64,000 nucleotides of DNA from an uncultured bacterium (GTDB taxonomy: Bacteria; Bacteroidota; Bacteroidia; Bacteroidales; Rikenellaceae), in NCBI GenBank assembly GCA_905214725.1, contig CAJMNH010000009.1, positions 1 through 64,000 of the forward strand. The letters are read 5' to 3'. This document shows, piece by piece, positions 16,988-28,938 of the stretch (positions within the stretch are counted from its first letter, which is position 1; each line of letters begins with the position of its first letter). The notes under the pieces are model-generated. The model was not told where the DNA came from. It saw only the letters and a program-made list of their open reading frames with translations, and did not search any database. The translations under genes were made by a program, and so were the position numbers.

Positions 16988-19024
16988 TCAGCGTACCGGA
17001 AACTCCGTGATTCGGAGCGTCGTACAGCCGTAAGGGATCAACTCGATCTCCTCCGGTTCGGTCGTCCGGTCGTAACGCGACTGCGAATAGTAATTCACCG
17101 GACCGGCAGAACCGTTGTAAGTCGTCCACATGGGCAAACGATACGCCGCAGTACGTATCGACAGCGGCGCATCATTCTGCGTCCACGGATAACGGGCGAC
17201 GGAATCACGCCGTTCGAACGAAAAATTCGCATCGAGCGCATCGGCTTTCAGCCGCTTCGAATCGAAGCAATAGTTCCACAGCGAAGACGACGTGACCTCA
17301 TAATAGACATCGCCGTAATCGGCGCGTTTCGCCTCCTCGAACACGCATTTGCGCCATTGCTCCCGCATCCTGAGCGCATAAACGAGCGGCCCGCGCGTAA
17401 CGACCGCCGCACGGTCGTACCATCGCTCAATGCCGATACGGGCATCGAATTCCGCTTCCAGCCGGTCGCCGTCCGCCCATCGGCGGGCGATACTTACCAC
17501 GCCCTCTCCCACACGCACCGTCGCGACCGGTTCGCCGTTGACCGTAAAGCGGCTGTCGACGCTCCACGACGGAATCCGCAGACGCAGAGCGAAGACCGCT
17601 CCACCCCGTTTGGCGACTTTCCGATCAGGATAGGAAAAGCGGAACACCACCCGTTCTTCGAAAGGATAGTCTGTCTGTTCCTCGACACGAACCTCTTCGC
17701 CGCCCGCTATCCGCGCCGTTACGCGCGACGGCGCGTAGACCAACGCCGCCAGTCCGCCGTCGGGCGTCCCGTACCACAGATTCCGTGTCAGCTTGGGCCA
17801 CCCCTGATGCCAGTTCGAAGTGCAGCAGCCGTAACCGGTCAGCAGGCCGAACAACAGGTCGGTATCTTCATGGGGCGTCGTGAAATTACGCGCCTTGCGT
17901 GTAATTTCGATCTGATTGATCTGCTGGTAATACTGACGCGTCATACAGTCGTCGGACACCTGCGTCGGCAGCGCATTGTAAGCGATGCGTTCCAGATAAT
18001 CGCCCCAGCGGCCCGCACCCGTGATGCGCAGTACCTCTTCGAGCGAAAACATCATCTCGACGGCCGTGCAAAGTTCCGATCCCCGCGTCGGATCGCCGAA
18101 CTGCAACTTCTCGTCACCTGCCCACAAACCTGTCGGAAAACCGATCGTCAGGCGCAGTTTCCGCACCGCCTCGTCCAATGCCCTCAACTGTTCGGGATCT
18201 CCGCTCTGCTGCCAATAGACGGCAGGTTCTTTGAATCCCTGCGCCAGATTGACGCAATGCAACGAGGTCTGCTCCATCAGTTCGTCGCCGTGCAGAAAAA
18301 TATTCGTCCAGTCGGTCGTCTGCCGGTGAATCAATTCGCCCAGTTCGAGCAGGAATCGCTCGCCCGTAAGGTTATAGAGCCAATAGACGACTCCCAGATT
18401 GTCGCCGCCGCGCTGCGCGCCCCAATACGTCCAGTGCCCCAGCGGCTCCTCGGGCAGCCGACGAAGCTGATAACGGAAATAACGCGTCATGAAGTCGATG
18501 ACGCGCCGATCGCCCGTAGCCGAATAATACTGCTGCATCACTTTCAGCATTACCATCTTGGGCCACCAGTCGCGCGCATTGTCACGCTGCAATCCCCGCT
18601 CCGGCGAACGGTCTTCCGACGGGCCGAAATAACCGTCCGGCCGCTGGGAGGCAAACGCCCGTTCGATCCATGGCTGCGTCTTGGCGATCAGGGCTTCGTC
18701 CCCGAGCAGATAGGCCAGCGGCAGCAGCCCGTCGATCCAGTAGGGCCCACGCTCCCACGCATCGCCGTCGCCGCCCAACCAAGCATTGCGCGCTCCCATG
18801 ACCGGCGCATAAAGCGAATCGAGGCGTCCGGTCATACCGTCGCGCATCCGGCACAACTGCTCGCGCAGCCACCCTTCGGGCCGCACGGCGCCGAGCGGAA
18901 GCAGCGTATAGGATTTCGGTTGTAAAGGCGCCCGATTTGCGGGTTCCGACTCCTGCGCACAAACGGCTCCTGTTTGCAGAACGGCGAACGCCGCTCCGCA
19001 GACAAACGTGTAAAAGAGGTTCAT
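16988..19024 (-). CDS. Exported GH127-type beta-L-arabinofuranosidase
   Basis: A 678-residue glycoside hydrolase of the DUF1680/GH127 group, which removes terminal beta-L-arabinofuranose from plant glycans. A signal peptide (about 1-23, ending VCAQ) sends it to the periplasm or surface. An alpha/alpha-barrel spans about 50-420; the catalytic site is visible as SELC (Glu317, Cys319) and GYGCCTSNW (Cys400, Cys401), which match the zinc-linked Glu and cysteines of HypBA1, where the Cys is the nucleophile. The C-terminal part is beta-rich. The related GH146 family shares these motifs, so exact linkage is open. No SusC/SusD pair is next to it. Confidence 0.82.
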   Translation of the reverse strand: MNLFYTFVCGAAFAVLQTGAVCAQESEPANRAPLQPKSYTLLPLGAVRPEGWLREQLCRMRDGMTGRLDSLYAPVMGARNAWLGGDGDAWERGPYWIDGLLPLAYLLGDEALIAKTQPWIERAFASQRPDGYFGPSEDRSPERGLQRDNARDWWPKMVMLKVMQQYYSATGDRRVIDFMTRYFRYQLRRLPEEPLGHWTYWGAQRGGDNLGVVYWLYNLTGERFLLELGELIHRQTTDWTNIFLHGDELMEQTSLHCVNLAQGFKEPAVYWQQSGDPEQLRALDEAVRKLRLTIGFPTGLWAGDEKLQFGDPTRGSELCTAVEMMFSLEEVLRITGAGRWGDYLERIAYNALPTQVSDDCMTRQYYQQINQIEITRKARNFTTPHEDTDLLFGLLTGYGCCTSNWHQGWPKLTRNLWYGTPDGGLAALVYAPSRVTARIAGGEEVRVEEQTDYPFEERVVFRFSYPDRKVAKRGGAVFALRLRIPSWSVDSRFTVNGEPVATVRVGEGVVSIARRWADGDRLEAEFDARIGIERWYDRAAVVTRGPLVYALRMREQWRKCVFEEAKRADYGDVYYEVTSSSLWNYCFDSKRLKADALDANFSFERRDSVARYPWTQNDAPLSIRTAAYRLPMWTTYNGSAGPVNYYSQSRYDRTTEPEEIELIPYGCTTLRITEFPVR

Positions 19025-19085
19025 ATCGATCAAATTAGGTTCTGTCCGTTCGACGGATGCACGGTTCGCTAATCCATCCCGTCCG

Positions 19086-19598
19086 TCACGCCTTCACATA
19101 GGCATGTTCGATCTCCACGATATAAATCCAGTGGAAATCGTCCGCTTCGTACCAGCGGTCGATCAGTTTGCGGTCCAGAAAACGTTCCGGTCGCATCCGG
19201 TCGACGTACATTTTGCGGCATTGCAGCACGAGCCGCGCCTCACCCAGCGCAGGAACTCCGTCGTCGGTGTAGACCGCGCTCAATCCCGCATTGGCGATCT
19301 TTGCTTCGTCGCGCCCGCTGTGACTGCCGCAATAGGCAAGCGCTTTACGATAGACGGGATCGAAGAACGAGAGCGTAAGACGCTCCTCGCGTTCCACAAA
19401 TTCATAGGTGTAACGCTGCGGACGGATCACCACCATCGCCGCGTGACGACCCCACATCTCACCCGCCATACCCCACGACGCAGTCATCGTATTGCATCGT
19501 TCACGGTTGCCCGCCGTCACGAGCATCCACTCGCTGCCGATGGCACGGATAAAATTTTCGTCGATGGTCACGACATCGACCTCCTTGAAATTCTGCAT
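19086..19598 (-). CDS. Flavin reductase-like FMN-binding protein
   Basis: A 170-residue protein of the flavoredoxin/flavin reductase family (split-barrel FMN-binding fold). The N-terminal pattern WMLVTAG...CNTMTASWG with GEMWGRHAAMVVIRPQRYTYEFVE is characteristic of this group, which binds FMN and transfers electrons between NAD(P)H and flavin partners. Reaction partner unknown. It is 61 bp upstream of the GH127 start and 66 bp downstream of rnhA, all on the minus strand. Confidence 0.85.
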   Translation of the reverse strand: MQNFKEVDVVTIDENFIRAIGSEWMLVTAGNRERCNTMTASWGMAGEMWGRHAAMVVIRPQRYTYEFVEREERLTLSFFDPVYRKALAYCGSHSGRDEAKIANAGLSAVYTDDGVPALGEARLVLQCRKMYVDRMRPERFLDRKLIDRWYEADDFHWIYIVEIEHAYVKA

Positions 19599-19664
19599 GA
19601 CAAAACTCGTTAAAATTAGGTTGTCTCTTTACCTGAATCGGGGTCGAAAAGCGAACCGGACGCA

Positions 19665-20117
19665 TCAACCATTCTCATATTCTGCGTCGACAAGCAGGTT
19701 GCATCCGTTCGCCGCCGCCACGGCCAACTGGTCGCAGCGATTGTTCTCCACCGTCTCGGCATGCCCCTTGACCCACACGAACCGCACGCGGTGGCGACGG
19801 TAAACGCGCAAAAAACGCTGCCACAGGTCGGGATTCTTTTTTCCGGCAAAGCCCTTCTTCTCCCAGCCGAAGACCCATCCCTTCGCAACGGCGTCGACCA
19901 CATACTTCGAATCGGAGTAGACCACCACGTCGCTTCCATCGAATTTCAATGCTTCGAGCGCGACGCACACGGCGGTCAGTTCCATGCGGTTGTTGGTCGT
20001 CAGCCGGTAACCGGCCGAAATCTCCTTGCGGAACGGGCCGCTCAGCAGCACAACTCCATAACCGCCCGGGCCGGGATTTCCCAGCGCCGAACCGTCGGTA
20101 TAGATCGTAATATCCAA
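19665..20117 (-). CDS. rnhA: Ribonuclease HI
   Basis: A 150-residue type 1 RNase H that cleaves the RNA strand of RNA-DNA hybrids (R-loops, primers). All carboxylates are visible: Asp8 in YTDGSALGNPGPGG, Glu46 in NNRMELTAV, Asp69 in VYSDSKYV, and a fourth Asp in NNRCDQLAV near 132. No N-terminal hybrid-binding domain. It lies 20 bp behind the TPR gene and probably belongs to the valS transcript. Confidence 0.95.
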   Translation of the reverse strand: MDITIYTDGSALGNPGPGGYGVVLLSGPFRKEISAGYRLTTNNRMELTAVCVALEALKFDGSDVVVYSDSKYVVDAVAKGWVFGWEKKGFAGKKNPDLWQRFLRVYRRHRVRFVWVKGHAETVENNRCDQLAVAAANGCNLLVDAEYENG

Positions 20118-20137
20118 TTTTTCAACGTTATAAGCGG

Positions 20138-21118
20138 TTATTCCGCCGCAGGTTTTTCATCGAGCCCGCGAAGCAATTCGGCTGCCCGCTGCCGCTCGGA
20201 CTCGTCGGACGAGTCGAGCAATCGCGACCACCATGTGCGAGCCTTCTCCCGTTCGCCCCGTTGCAGGTAGAGATAACCGATATTATAAATCAGCACGCCG
20301 TCCGAAGGATCGGCAGCCGAAGCGCAGACAAAGCAGTCGAGCGCCTCGTCGACGCGCCCCGCACCGTAATGCCAAGCTCCGAGATTGTTGAGCGCCACGG
20401 CGCTTTCGGGGCAATACTCCGCTTCGCAGCGGGCCAACCGTCCGAGCGCATCGGTCGCCTCATCGCTGCCATCGGGCGACGCCACGTCGAAAAGCGTATT
20501 TACGTAGTCTTGAAGATAGTCGGCGATCAACTCCTTCGGCGCAACCGGCTGTACGGTCAGATCGTCCGTCGCGATCCACCGTCCGGCGTTTTCGATCGCA
20601 CGGGCGACAAGCGCACAAAGCGCGTCCGCCATCTGACCGTAACGTTCGGCATAGGCGAAAGCGGCGGCGCGTCCCAGATACATGTCGAGTCGGTCGGGAT
20701 GCAGCGCGATGCCGCGGTCGATGGCTCCGATCGCCCGCGCAAAGAGCGTCTCGTCGAAAACAATCCGCTCGCCGATGCTTCCGGCCGCATTTCCTGCCGA
20801 ATCCGTCAAAATAAGCCGTTCGGACGATTCGCCCGCCATGCGGACCGTATCCTGCGCGCCGCGAAGGAGGACTTCCGCCCGACGCGACCGGTTGAGATCG
20901 TAGTTGAACCGATCGATCCACAACTGCGCGTCAGCCGGAGCCAACGCCTCCCATGCGGAGAAATAACCGTTCCACGCCACCGTATCCCGATCGTCGGTCG
21001 GAGGCCGCAGCCCCTGCGGCTGCGCTGCAACACCCGACGGGAACCACAGGACGACTGCGCCCAGAACGAACCGGACGCAGCACACCGCTTTCCTTATTCC
21101 CGTCGCTGCCGAAACCAT
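20138..21118 (-). CDS. Exported TPR-repeat protein, unknown role
   Basis: A 326-residue protein with a probable signal peptide (hydrophobic about 10-31, ending VAAQ) and tetratricopeptide-like helices in the C-terminal half: ALNNLGAWHYGAGRVDEALDCF (about 240-262), then VLIYNIGYLYLQRGEREKARTWW (about 273-295). TPRs mediate protein contacts; no catalytic motif is seen. It sits between valS (12 bp) and rnhA (20 bp), a position that suggests co-transcription but not a shared function. Confidence 0.75.
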   Translation of the reverse strand: MVSAATGIRKAVCCVRFVLGAVVLWFPSGVAAQPQGLRPPTDDRDTVAWNGYFSAWEALAPADAQLWIDRFNYDLNRSRRAEVLLRGAQDTVRMAGESSERLILTDSAGNAAGSIGERIVFDETLFARAIGAIDRGIALHPDRLDMYLGRAAAFAYAERYGQMADALCALVARAIENAGRWIATDDLTVQPVAPKELIADYLQDYVNTLFDVASPDGSDEATDALGRLARCEAEYCPESAVALNNLGAWHYGAGRVDEALDCFVCASAADPSDGVLIYNIGYLYLQRGEREKARTWWSRLLDSSDESERQRAAELLRGLDEKPAAE

Positions 21119-21130
21119 TATTTCAGACGA

Positions 21131-23761
<2,631 letters not shown>

Positions 23762-24046
23762 ACGTCGGAATTTTACGTTGAACTTCATTCATCGTTTTCG
23801 TCGTTCGGCACAACCGGCGATTCCGGCTCCGCGCGGATCGAAAACGTTTTGTTTTGTAAGGTGCAAAGTTATAATTTTTCCGGGAAAAGTATATCTTTTT
23901 CGCAGGGTTCCGCTTCTCCTTCCCGATTTTTCATCTGCCGATAAAATCAAAGAGGCTCCGGCAGTTCATTTTTCGGACGGAAAATTTGGAGGGGAGGGGT
24001 AATTTAACCTAAATTTGTAGTTTATAATTCCACTAATTCAAACTTT

Positions 24047-24616
24047 ATGCAATTAAAAACCCTCATGTGCGCCGCGTTGCTGCTGTTGCTGAATGCAGCA
24101 CAGGCCCAAACGGTTCCCGAAACGACACCCGAACCCGAATTCATCGGAGAAATTCTGACCGTACAGCCCGACGGCGCGACGGCCAAACTCGAAAAACAGG
24201 CCGTACAACTCCGCACGCGTACCAACGCCAGCGGCGTCATCTTCGGCATCGGCAAAGCCAAAACGAAACTCATCATCGAAGGGCCGAAAGCCGGCGTACG
24301 CCTGACGGCCGGTCAGCCGGTCAGCTTCATCGTGCGCGCCGTCGACAACGCCACCGACCCCATGTCGATCATCAACGTCTTCCGCTTCGAAGCGAAAAAG
24401 GACAAACGTATGGCCGAAATGGCCTCGGTCAGCAGTTTCGGCAGCGTAAAATCTAACAAACTGGAACGGCTTTCGTTCACCGGCCGCAAGTACGGAGAGA
24501 GCTCCTACCTGATCACCCTCGACGAGACGCCCGCCGGCGAATACGGCATCACCGTTTCGAACCCCAACAACCTCGACGAGAAACAGGTCATCGTATCGAC
24601 CTTCGCCATCGATTAA
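24047..24616 (+). CDS. Exported protein of unknown function
   Basis: A 189-residue protein with a clear signal peptide (about 1-21, ending AAQAQ). The mature part is rich in beta-strand-like sequence: KLIIEGPKAGVRLTAG, VSFIVRAVDN and a closing GEYGITVSNPNN, which looks like a small beta-sandwich domain. I do not recognise a family. It is monocistronic: a perfect 12-bp hairpin ends the transcript at 24642-24669. Confidence 0.7.
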   Translation: MQLKTLMCAALLLLLNAAQAQTVPETTPEPEFIGEILTVQPDGATAKLEKQAVQLRTRTNASGVIFGIGKAKTKLIIEGPKAGVRLTAGQPVSFIVRAVDNATDPMSIINVFRFEAKKDKRMAEMASVSSFGSVKSNKLERLSFTGRKYGESSYLITLDETPAGEYGITVSNPNNLDEKQVIVSTFAID

Positions 24617-24641
24617 ACGCCTTCAAGGCCCCTGCAATCCT

Positions 24642-24674
24642 ATACGGCAGCGGAAATCCGCTGCCGTATCTTTG
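24642..24674 (+). terminator. Terminator hairpin overlapping a -7 promoter box
   Basis: ATACGGCAGCGG / CCGCTGCCGTAT, a perfect 12-bp stem with an AAAT loop, starts 26 bases after the stop of the exported protein gene. The last three bases of the right arm (TAT) are also the first three of TATCTTTG (24667-24674), a -7 element reading toward lon. Confidence 0.65.
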
Positions 24675-24830
24675 TCCATGCAAGCTCCTCTGCCATCGCC
24701 CGATAGTGCCGGTCATACGCTTTGACCGATCCCGAATCGGTCGCCGCCGCGCCGCTCTGCGGCACAAATAGTGTTGATAACTTCTTAACAAGCCAACGAC
24801 TTATATAAAATATTATAAGAAAAAAAGCGT

Positions 24831-24838
24831 TATCTTTG
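24831..24838 (+). promoter_or_regulatory. -7 element of lon
   Basis: TATCTTTG, 22 bases before the lon ATG, in an AT-rich stretch. There is no clear TTTG 20 bases upstream. No CIRCE-type or other heat-shock inverted repeat is visible nearby. Confidence 0.5.
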
Positions 24839-24859
24839 TAACTTGATTTTAGGAAGATT

Positions 24860-27295
24860 ATGAGTAAAAGAGATAAAATAGAACTGAAAGAGCTGGAATC
24901 GCTGCCCGAAGCGCTCGACGGCAACCACCGCGTCATCCCCATCGTCACCGGTGAGGACGACATGATCGAGGAGGTGGCCGTTCCCGAGGTGCTTCCGGTG
25001 CTGACACTGCGCAGCTCGGTACTTTTCCCGGGCGCCATCACCCCCGTTACGGTGGGACGCTCGCGGAGTATGACGCTCGTGCGCGACACCAATGCCCGCA
25101 ACGGCATGCTGGCCGCCGTCCTGCAACGCGACGGCGACGTGGAAGACCCCAAGGCCGAAGATATGTACCGGATCGGCACGGCCGCCCGAATCATGAAGAT
25201 ACTGGAGATGCCCAACGGCAACCTCACGGTCATTCTCAACGGATTGGAGAAGGTCGAGATCGGGGAATACGTCTCCTCGGACCCCTATTTGCAGGCGAAG
25301 GTGACGCCGTTGAAGGATTCGGCGCCCGACGAAAAGAACGTCGAGTTCAACGCGCTGGTAGATTCCATCCGCGACGTGGCGCTCAACATCATCAACATTT
25401 CGCCCAACATGCCCAAGGAGGCGATCTTCGCCATCAAGAACATCGATTCGCGGCGCGGAATCATTAATTTCATCTGTACGAACCTCGAACTTTCGGACGA
25501 GGATCGGCAGTCGCTGCTCGAAGCGCCGGGACTGCTGGCCCGCGCCCGCAAACTGCTCGAAATTCTGATCCGCGATCAGCAGCTCATCGAGTTGAAGAAC
25601 GAGATTCAGGAGAAGGTCAAGCAGGAGATCGACAAGCAGCAGCGCGACTATTACCTCCAGCAGCAGATGCGCACCATTCAGGACGAACTGGGCGACGGCG
25701 CCGACGCCGAGCTGGACGAAATGCGCGAAAAAGCCAAGAAGAAAAACTGGCCCAAGGAGGTGGCCGAGCTGTTCGAAAAGGAGTTGCAGAAACTCGAACG
25801 GCTCAACCCTGCCGTGGCCGAGTATTCGGTGCAGGTAACCTATCTGGAACTGCTGCTCGAACTGCCTTGGAGCGACTGCACGAAGGACAATCTCGACCTC
25901 AAACAGGCGCGCGAGCAACTCGACCACGACCATTTCGGACTCGAAGAGGTCAAGGAACGGCTGTTGGAGCATCTGGCCGTCATCAAGCTCAAGGGCGACC
26001 TCAAATCGCCGATTCTCTGCCTCTACGGCCCCCCGGGAGTGGGCAAGACCTCGCTGGGCAAGTCCGTCGCCACGGCGCTGGGCCGCAAGTTCGGCCGTAT
26101 CGCATTGGGCGGCCTGCACGACGAAGCGGAGATTCGCGGACACCGTCGCACCTATATCGGAGCGATGCCGGGCCGGATCATCCAGACCATCAAGCGGTGC
26201 GGATCGTCGAATCCGGTGATCATCCTCGACGAGGTGGACAAGATCAGCGTGTCGAATCACGGCGACCCCTCGAGCGCGCTGCTCGAAGTGCTCGACCCGG
26301 AACAGAACACCACGTTCCACGACAACTACCTCGATACGGAGTACGACCTCTCGAAAGTGCTCTTCATCGCCACGGCCAACAATGCCGGCAACATCAATCC
26401 GGCGCTGCGCGACCGTATGGAGATGATCAACATTCCGGGATACATTCTCGAAGATAAGATTCAGATCGCCCTGCATCACCTGCTGCCCAAGCAGCTCGAA
26501 GCGCACGGCATCAAGGAGTCGGAGCTGATACTCACGCCGAAGATCGTCGAGCAGATCATCGCCGGCTACACCCGCGAATCGGGCGTCCGGTCGCTCGACA
26601 AGCACATTGCCAAACTGGCTCGTTCGCGGGCCAAGGACATCGCTTCGGAGGAGGCGTTCGCCCCCGAAATCGGCGCGAAGGACGTCGAGCGCATCCTCGG
26701 CAAGCCCAAGTTCCTTAACGAGGAGTACGAAGTGAGCGGCATCGTGGGCGTCGTGACCGGTCTGGCATGGACCGAGGTGGGCGGCGACATTCTCTACATC
26801 GAGTCGGTGCTCACACCCGGCAAGGGACATCTGAGCCTCACCGGCAACCTGGGCGACGTAATGAAGGAGTCGGCGACCATCGCCTTCGAGTGGGTCAAGG
26901 CGCACTGCACGGAACTGGGCATCGACCCCGAGAAGTTCGAGAAGTACGACCTCAACATCCACGTGCCCGAAGGCGCCATCCCGAAGGACGGCCCGTCGGC
27001 CGGCATCACGATGGTCACTTCGATCGTCTCGACCTACACGGGACGGAAAGTGAAGGACCGCATCGCCATGACGGGCGAGACGACGCTGCGCGGACGCGTG
27101 ACCCCCGTGGGCGGCATCAAGGAGAAGATTCTGGCGGCCAAACGCGCCGGCATCACCACCCTGCTGCTGTCGGAGGAGAACCGCAAGGACATCGAGGAGA
27201 TCAAACCCGAGTATATCGAAGGACTGACGTTCCATTACGTCCGCACCAACGAAGAGGTACTCGGACTGGCGCTCGATCAAGAAGAAAAACAATAG
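24860..27295 (+). CDS. lon: ATP-dependent protease Lon
   Basis: An 811-residue LonA protease that degrades misfolded and regulatory proteins in the cytoplasm. N-terminal substrate-binding domain about 40-240, a coiled-coil segment (about 245-300), AAA+ module with Walker A GPPGVGKTSLGKS (near 391) and Walker B VIILDEVDK, then the C-terminal Ser-Lys protease with KDGPSAGITM (Ser713) and GGIKEK (Lys756), the same 43-residue spacing as E. coli. The ATG used gives MSKRDKIELKEL. A hairpin with T-tract at 27308-27357 ends the gene. Confidence 0.98.
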   Translation: MSKRDKIELKELESLPEALDGNHRVIPIVTGEDDMIEEVAVPEVLPVLTLRSSVLFPGAITPVTVGRSRSMTLVRDTNARNGMLAAVLQRDGDVEDPKAEDMYRIGTAARIMKILEMPNGNLTVILNGLEKVEIGEYVSSDPYLQAKVTPLKDSAPDEKNVEFNALVDSIRDVALNIINISPNMPKEAIFAIKNIDSRRGIINFICTNLELSDEDRQSLLEAPGLLARARKLLEILIRDQQLIELKNEIQEKVKQEIDKQQRDYYLQQQMRTIQDELGDGADAELDEMREKAKKKNWPKEVAELFEKELQKLERLNPAVAEYSVQVTYLELLLELPWSDCTKDNLDLKQAREQLDHDHFGLEEVKERLLEHLAVIKLKGDLKSPILCLYGPPGVGKTSLGKSVATALGRKFGRIALGGLHDEAEIRGHRRTYIGAMPGRIIQTIKRCGSSNPVIILDEVDKISVSNHGDPSSALLEVLDPEQNTTFHDNYLDTEYDLSKVLFIATANNAGNINPALRDRMEMINIPGYILEDKIQIALHHLLPKQLEAHGIKESELILTPKIVEQIIAGYTRESGVRSLDKHIAKLARSRAKDIASEEAFAPEIGAKDVERILGKPKFLNEEYEVSGIVGVVTGLAWTEVGGDILYIESVLTPGKGHLSLTGNLGDVMKESATIAFEWVKAHCTELGIDPEKFEKYDLNIHVPEGAIPKDGPSAGITMVTSIVSTYTGRKVKDRIAMTGETTLRGRVTPVGGIKEKILAAKRAGITTLLLSEENRKDIEEIKPEYIEGLTFHYVRTNEEVLGLALDQEEKQ

Positions 27296-27307
27296 CAGAT
27301 AAAGCAG

Positions 27308-27357
27308 GAGTCGAAAGGTTGCGGGACGTCCGTCCGGGTCTTTCGACTCTTCTTTTT
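27308..27357 (+). terminator. Terminator of lon
   Basis: GAGTCGAAAG pairs with CTTTCGACTC across a GC-rich loop, followed by TTCTTTTT. It separates lon from kdsB, whose ATG is only 10 bases further on, so kdsB either relies on read-through or on a promoter I cannot place. Confidence 0.7.
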
Positions 27358-27366
27358 GCAACAGGT

Positions 27367-28137
27367 ATGAACCGACTGAAATTTTTGGCCGTCATTCCGG
27401 CCCGTTACGCCTCGACCCGCTTTCCGGGCAAACCGTTGGCTATGCTCGGCGGCAAGCCGGTGATCCGGCGCGTCTGGGAACAGGTGACGCAGGTATTCGC
27501 CGACGCGGCGGTCGCTACCGACGACCGTCGGATTTTCGAGGCGGTCGAGGCTTTCGGCGGTCGCGCCGTGATGACCTCTCCCGACCATCGCAGCGGCACC
27601 GACCGCTGTTGGGAAGCCGTAGAGAAGCTGGGCGGCGACCATGACGTCATCGTCAACGTACAGGGCGACGAACCCTTCATCCACCCCTCGCAGCTCGCAG
27701 CCATTGCCCGCTGTTTCGACGATCCGGCCACCGACATCGCCACGCTCGTCAAGCCCTTCACAGAAGCCGACGGTCTCTCCGCATTGGAGAATCCCAATTC
27801 GCCGAAGGTCGTGCTCGACGCCGCGTCGCAGGCGCTCTATTTCTCGCGTTCGGTGATTCCCTACCTGCGAGGCATACCGCGCGAGGAGTGGCTTGCGCGC
27901 CACACCTTCTACAAACATATCGGCATGTACGCGTTCCGCCGTGAGGTCTTGCGGAAAGTCACCGCGCTGCCCCCGTCGACGCTCGAAAAGGCCGAATCGC
28001 TCGAACAGTTGCGGTGGCTGGAAAACGGCTACCGCATCGGCGTGGGCCTCTCCGAAATCGAAACCATCGGCATCGACACGCCGGAGGACTTGGCGAAAGC
28101 GGAAAGTTTCCTGCAAAAAAGAGAAGAAAAACGATAA
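27367..28137 (+). CDS. kdsB: 3-deoxy-manno-octulosonate cytidylyltransferase
   Basis: A 256-residue CMP-Kdo synthetase: activates Kdo with CTP for transfer to lipid A. The N-terminal motif VIPARYASTRFPGKPLA (about 8-24), NVQGDEPFI (near 97) and the HIGMYAFRR segment are characteristic. First gene of kdsB-kdsA-kdsD, the consecutive Kdo steps in one block; KdsC (the phosphatase) is not in the window. Start chosen at the ATG giving MNRLKFLAVIPAR. Confidence 0.97.
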   Translation: MNRLKFLAVIPARYASTRFPGKPLAMLGGKPVIRRVWEQVTQVFADAAVATDDRRIFEAVEAFGGRAVMTSPDHRSGTDRCWEAVEKLGGDHDVIVNVQGDEPFIHPSQLAAIARCFDDPATDIATLVKPFTEADGLSALENPNSPKVVLDAASQALYFSRSVIPYLRGIPREEWLARHTFYKHIGMYAFRREVLRKVTALPPSTLEKAESLEQLRWLENGYRIGVGLSEIETIGIDTPEDLAKAESFLQKREEKR

Positions 28138-28185
28138 ATCCATGCGGCCGGCCCGACGGCGGCCGCATCGTAAACGAATCCGAAT

Positions 28186-28938
28186 ATGGCTATCAAATTC
28201 ATCGCCGGACCCTGCGTGATCGAATCGGCCGAACTGCTCAACACGGTGGCCGCACGTCTCGCGGAGATCAACGGCCGGCTGGGTACGGAGATCGTCTTCA
28301 AGGCGTCGTTCGACAAAGCCAACCGCACCTCCATCCGCTCCTATCGGGGCGTAGGGATGGAAAAGGGGTTGCAGATGCTCGCCGACATACGGTCGAAATG
28401 GGGGCTGCGACTGCTGACCGACATCCATGAATCGTGGCAGGCGGCGCCCGTGGGCGAGGTGGTCGACGCGATCCAGATCCCCGCCTTCCTCTGCCGCCAA
28501 ACAGACCTCTTGGTCGCCGCCGCAAAGACGGGGCGCACGGTCAATATCAAGAAGGCGCAGTTCCTCTCGGGAGAGGACATGCGCTACCCCTATGAAAAGG
28601 CCTGCGACGCAGGCGCCCGCGAGGTATGGCTCACCGAACGCGGCAACTCGTTCGGCTACAACAATCTGGTGGTCGACTTCCGCAACATCCCCGACATGCT
28701 GCGCATCGCGCAGACGGTCGTCATGGACTGCACGCACTCGGTGCAGCGTCCCGGCGCCGCCGGCGGTAAGACGGGCGGCAACCGCGAATTCGTCCCCGCA
28801 ATGGCGCTGGCGGCCAAAGCATTCGGCGCCAACGGCTATTTCTTCGAAGTGCATCCCAATCCCGACCGCGCCCTGAGCGACGGGCCCAACATGTTAAACC
28901 TCGACGACCTCGAAGGGGTCGTCAAATCCCTACTGTAA
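28186..28938 (+). CDS. kdsA: 3-deoxy-8-phosphooctulonate synthase
   Basis: A 250-residue Kdo-8-phosphate synthase that condenses arabinose-5-phosphate with phosphoenolpyruvate. Seen: AGPCVIES (7-14), KASFDKANRTS (near 44-54), an ERGNSFGYNNLVVD segment and TGGNREFVPAMA near the end. GPCVIES here has Cys at the metal site position of class II enzymes, so a metal-dependent form is likely. Its stop overlaps the kdsD start (TAATG), showing translational coupling. Confidence 0.97.
   Translation: MAIKFIAGPCVIESAELLNTVAARLAEINGRLGTEIVFKASFDKANRTSIRSYRGVGMEKGLQMLADIRSKWGLRLLTDIHESWQAAPVGEVVDAIQIPAFLCRQTDLLVAAAKTGRTVNIKKAQFLSGEDMRYPYEKACDAGAREVWLTERGNSFGYNNLVVDFRNIPDMLRIAQTVVMDCTHSVQRPGAAGGKTGGNREFVPAMALAAKAFGANGYFFEVHPNPDRALSDGPNMLNLDDLEGVVKSLL

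Noticed and set aside
26767..27300. Long open frame antisense or shifted within lon, apparently fused to kdsB
   Set aside because: It is a different reading frame of lon; the kdsB protein starts at 27367 with its own family start, so no fusion exists.
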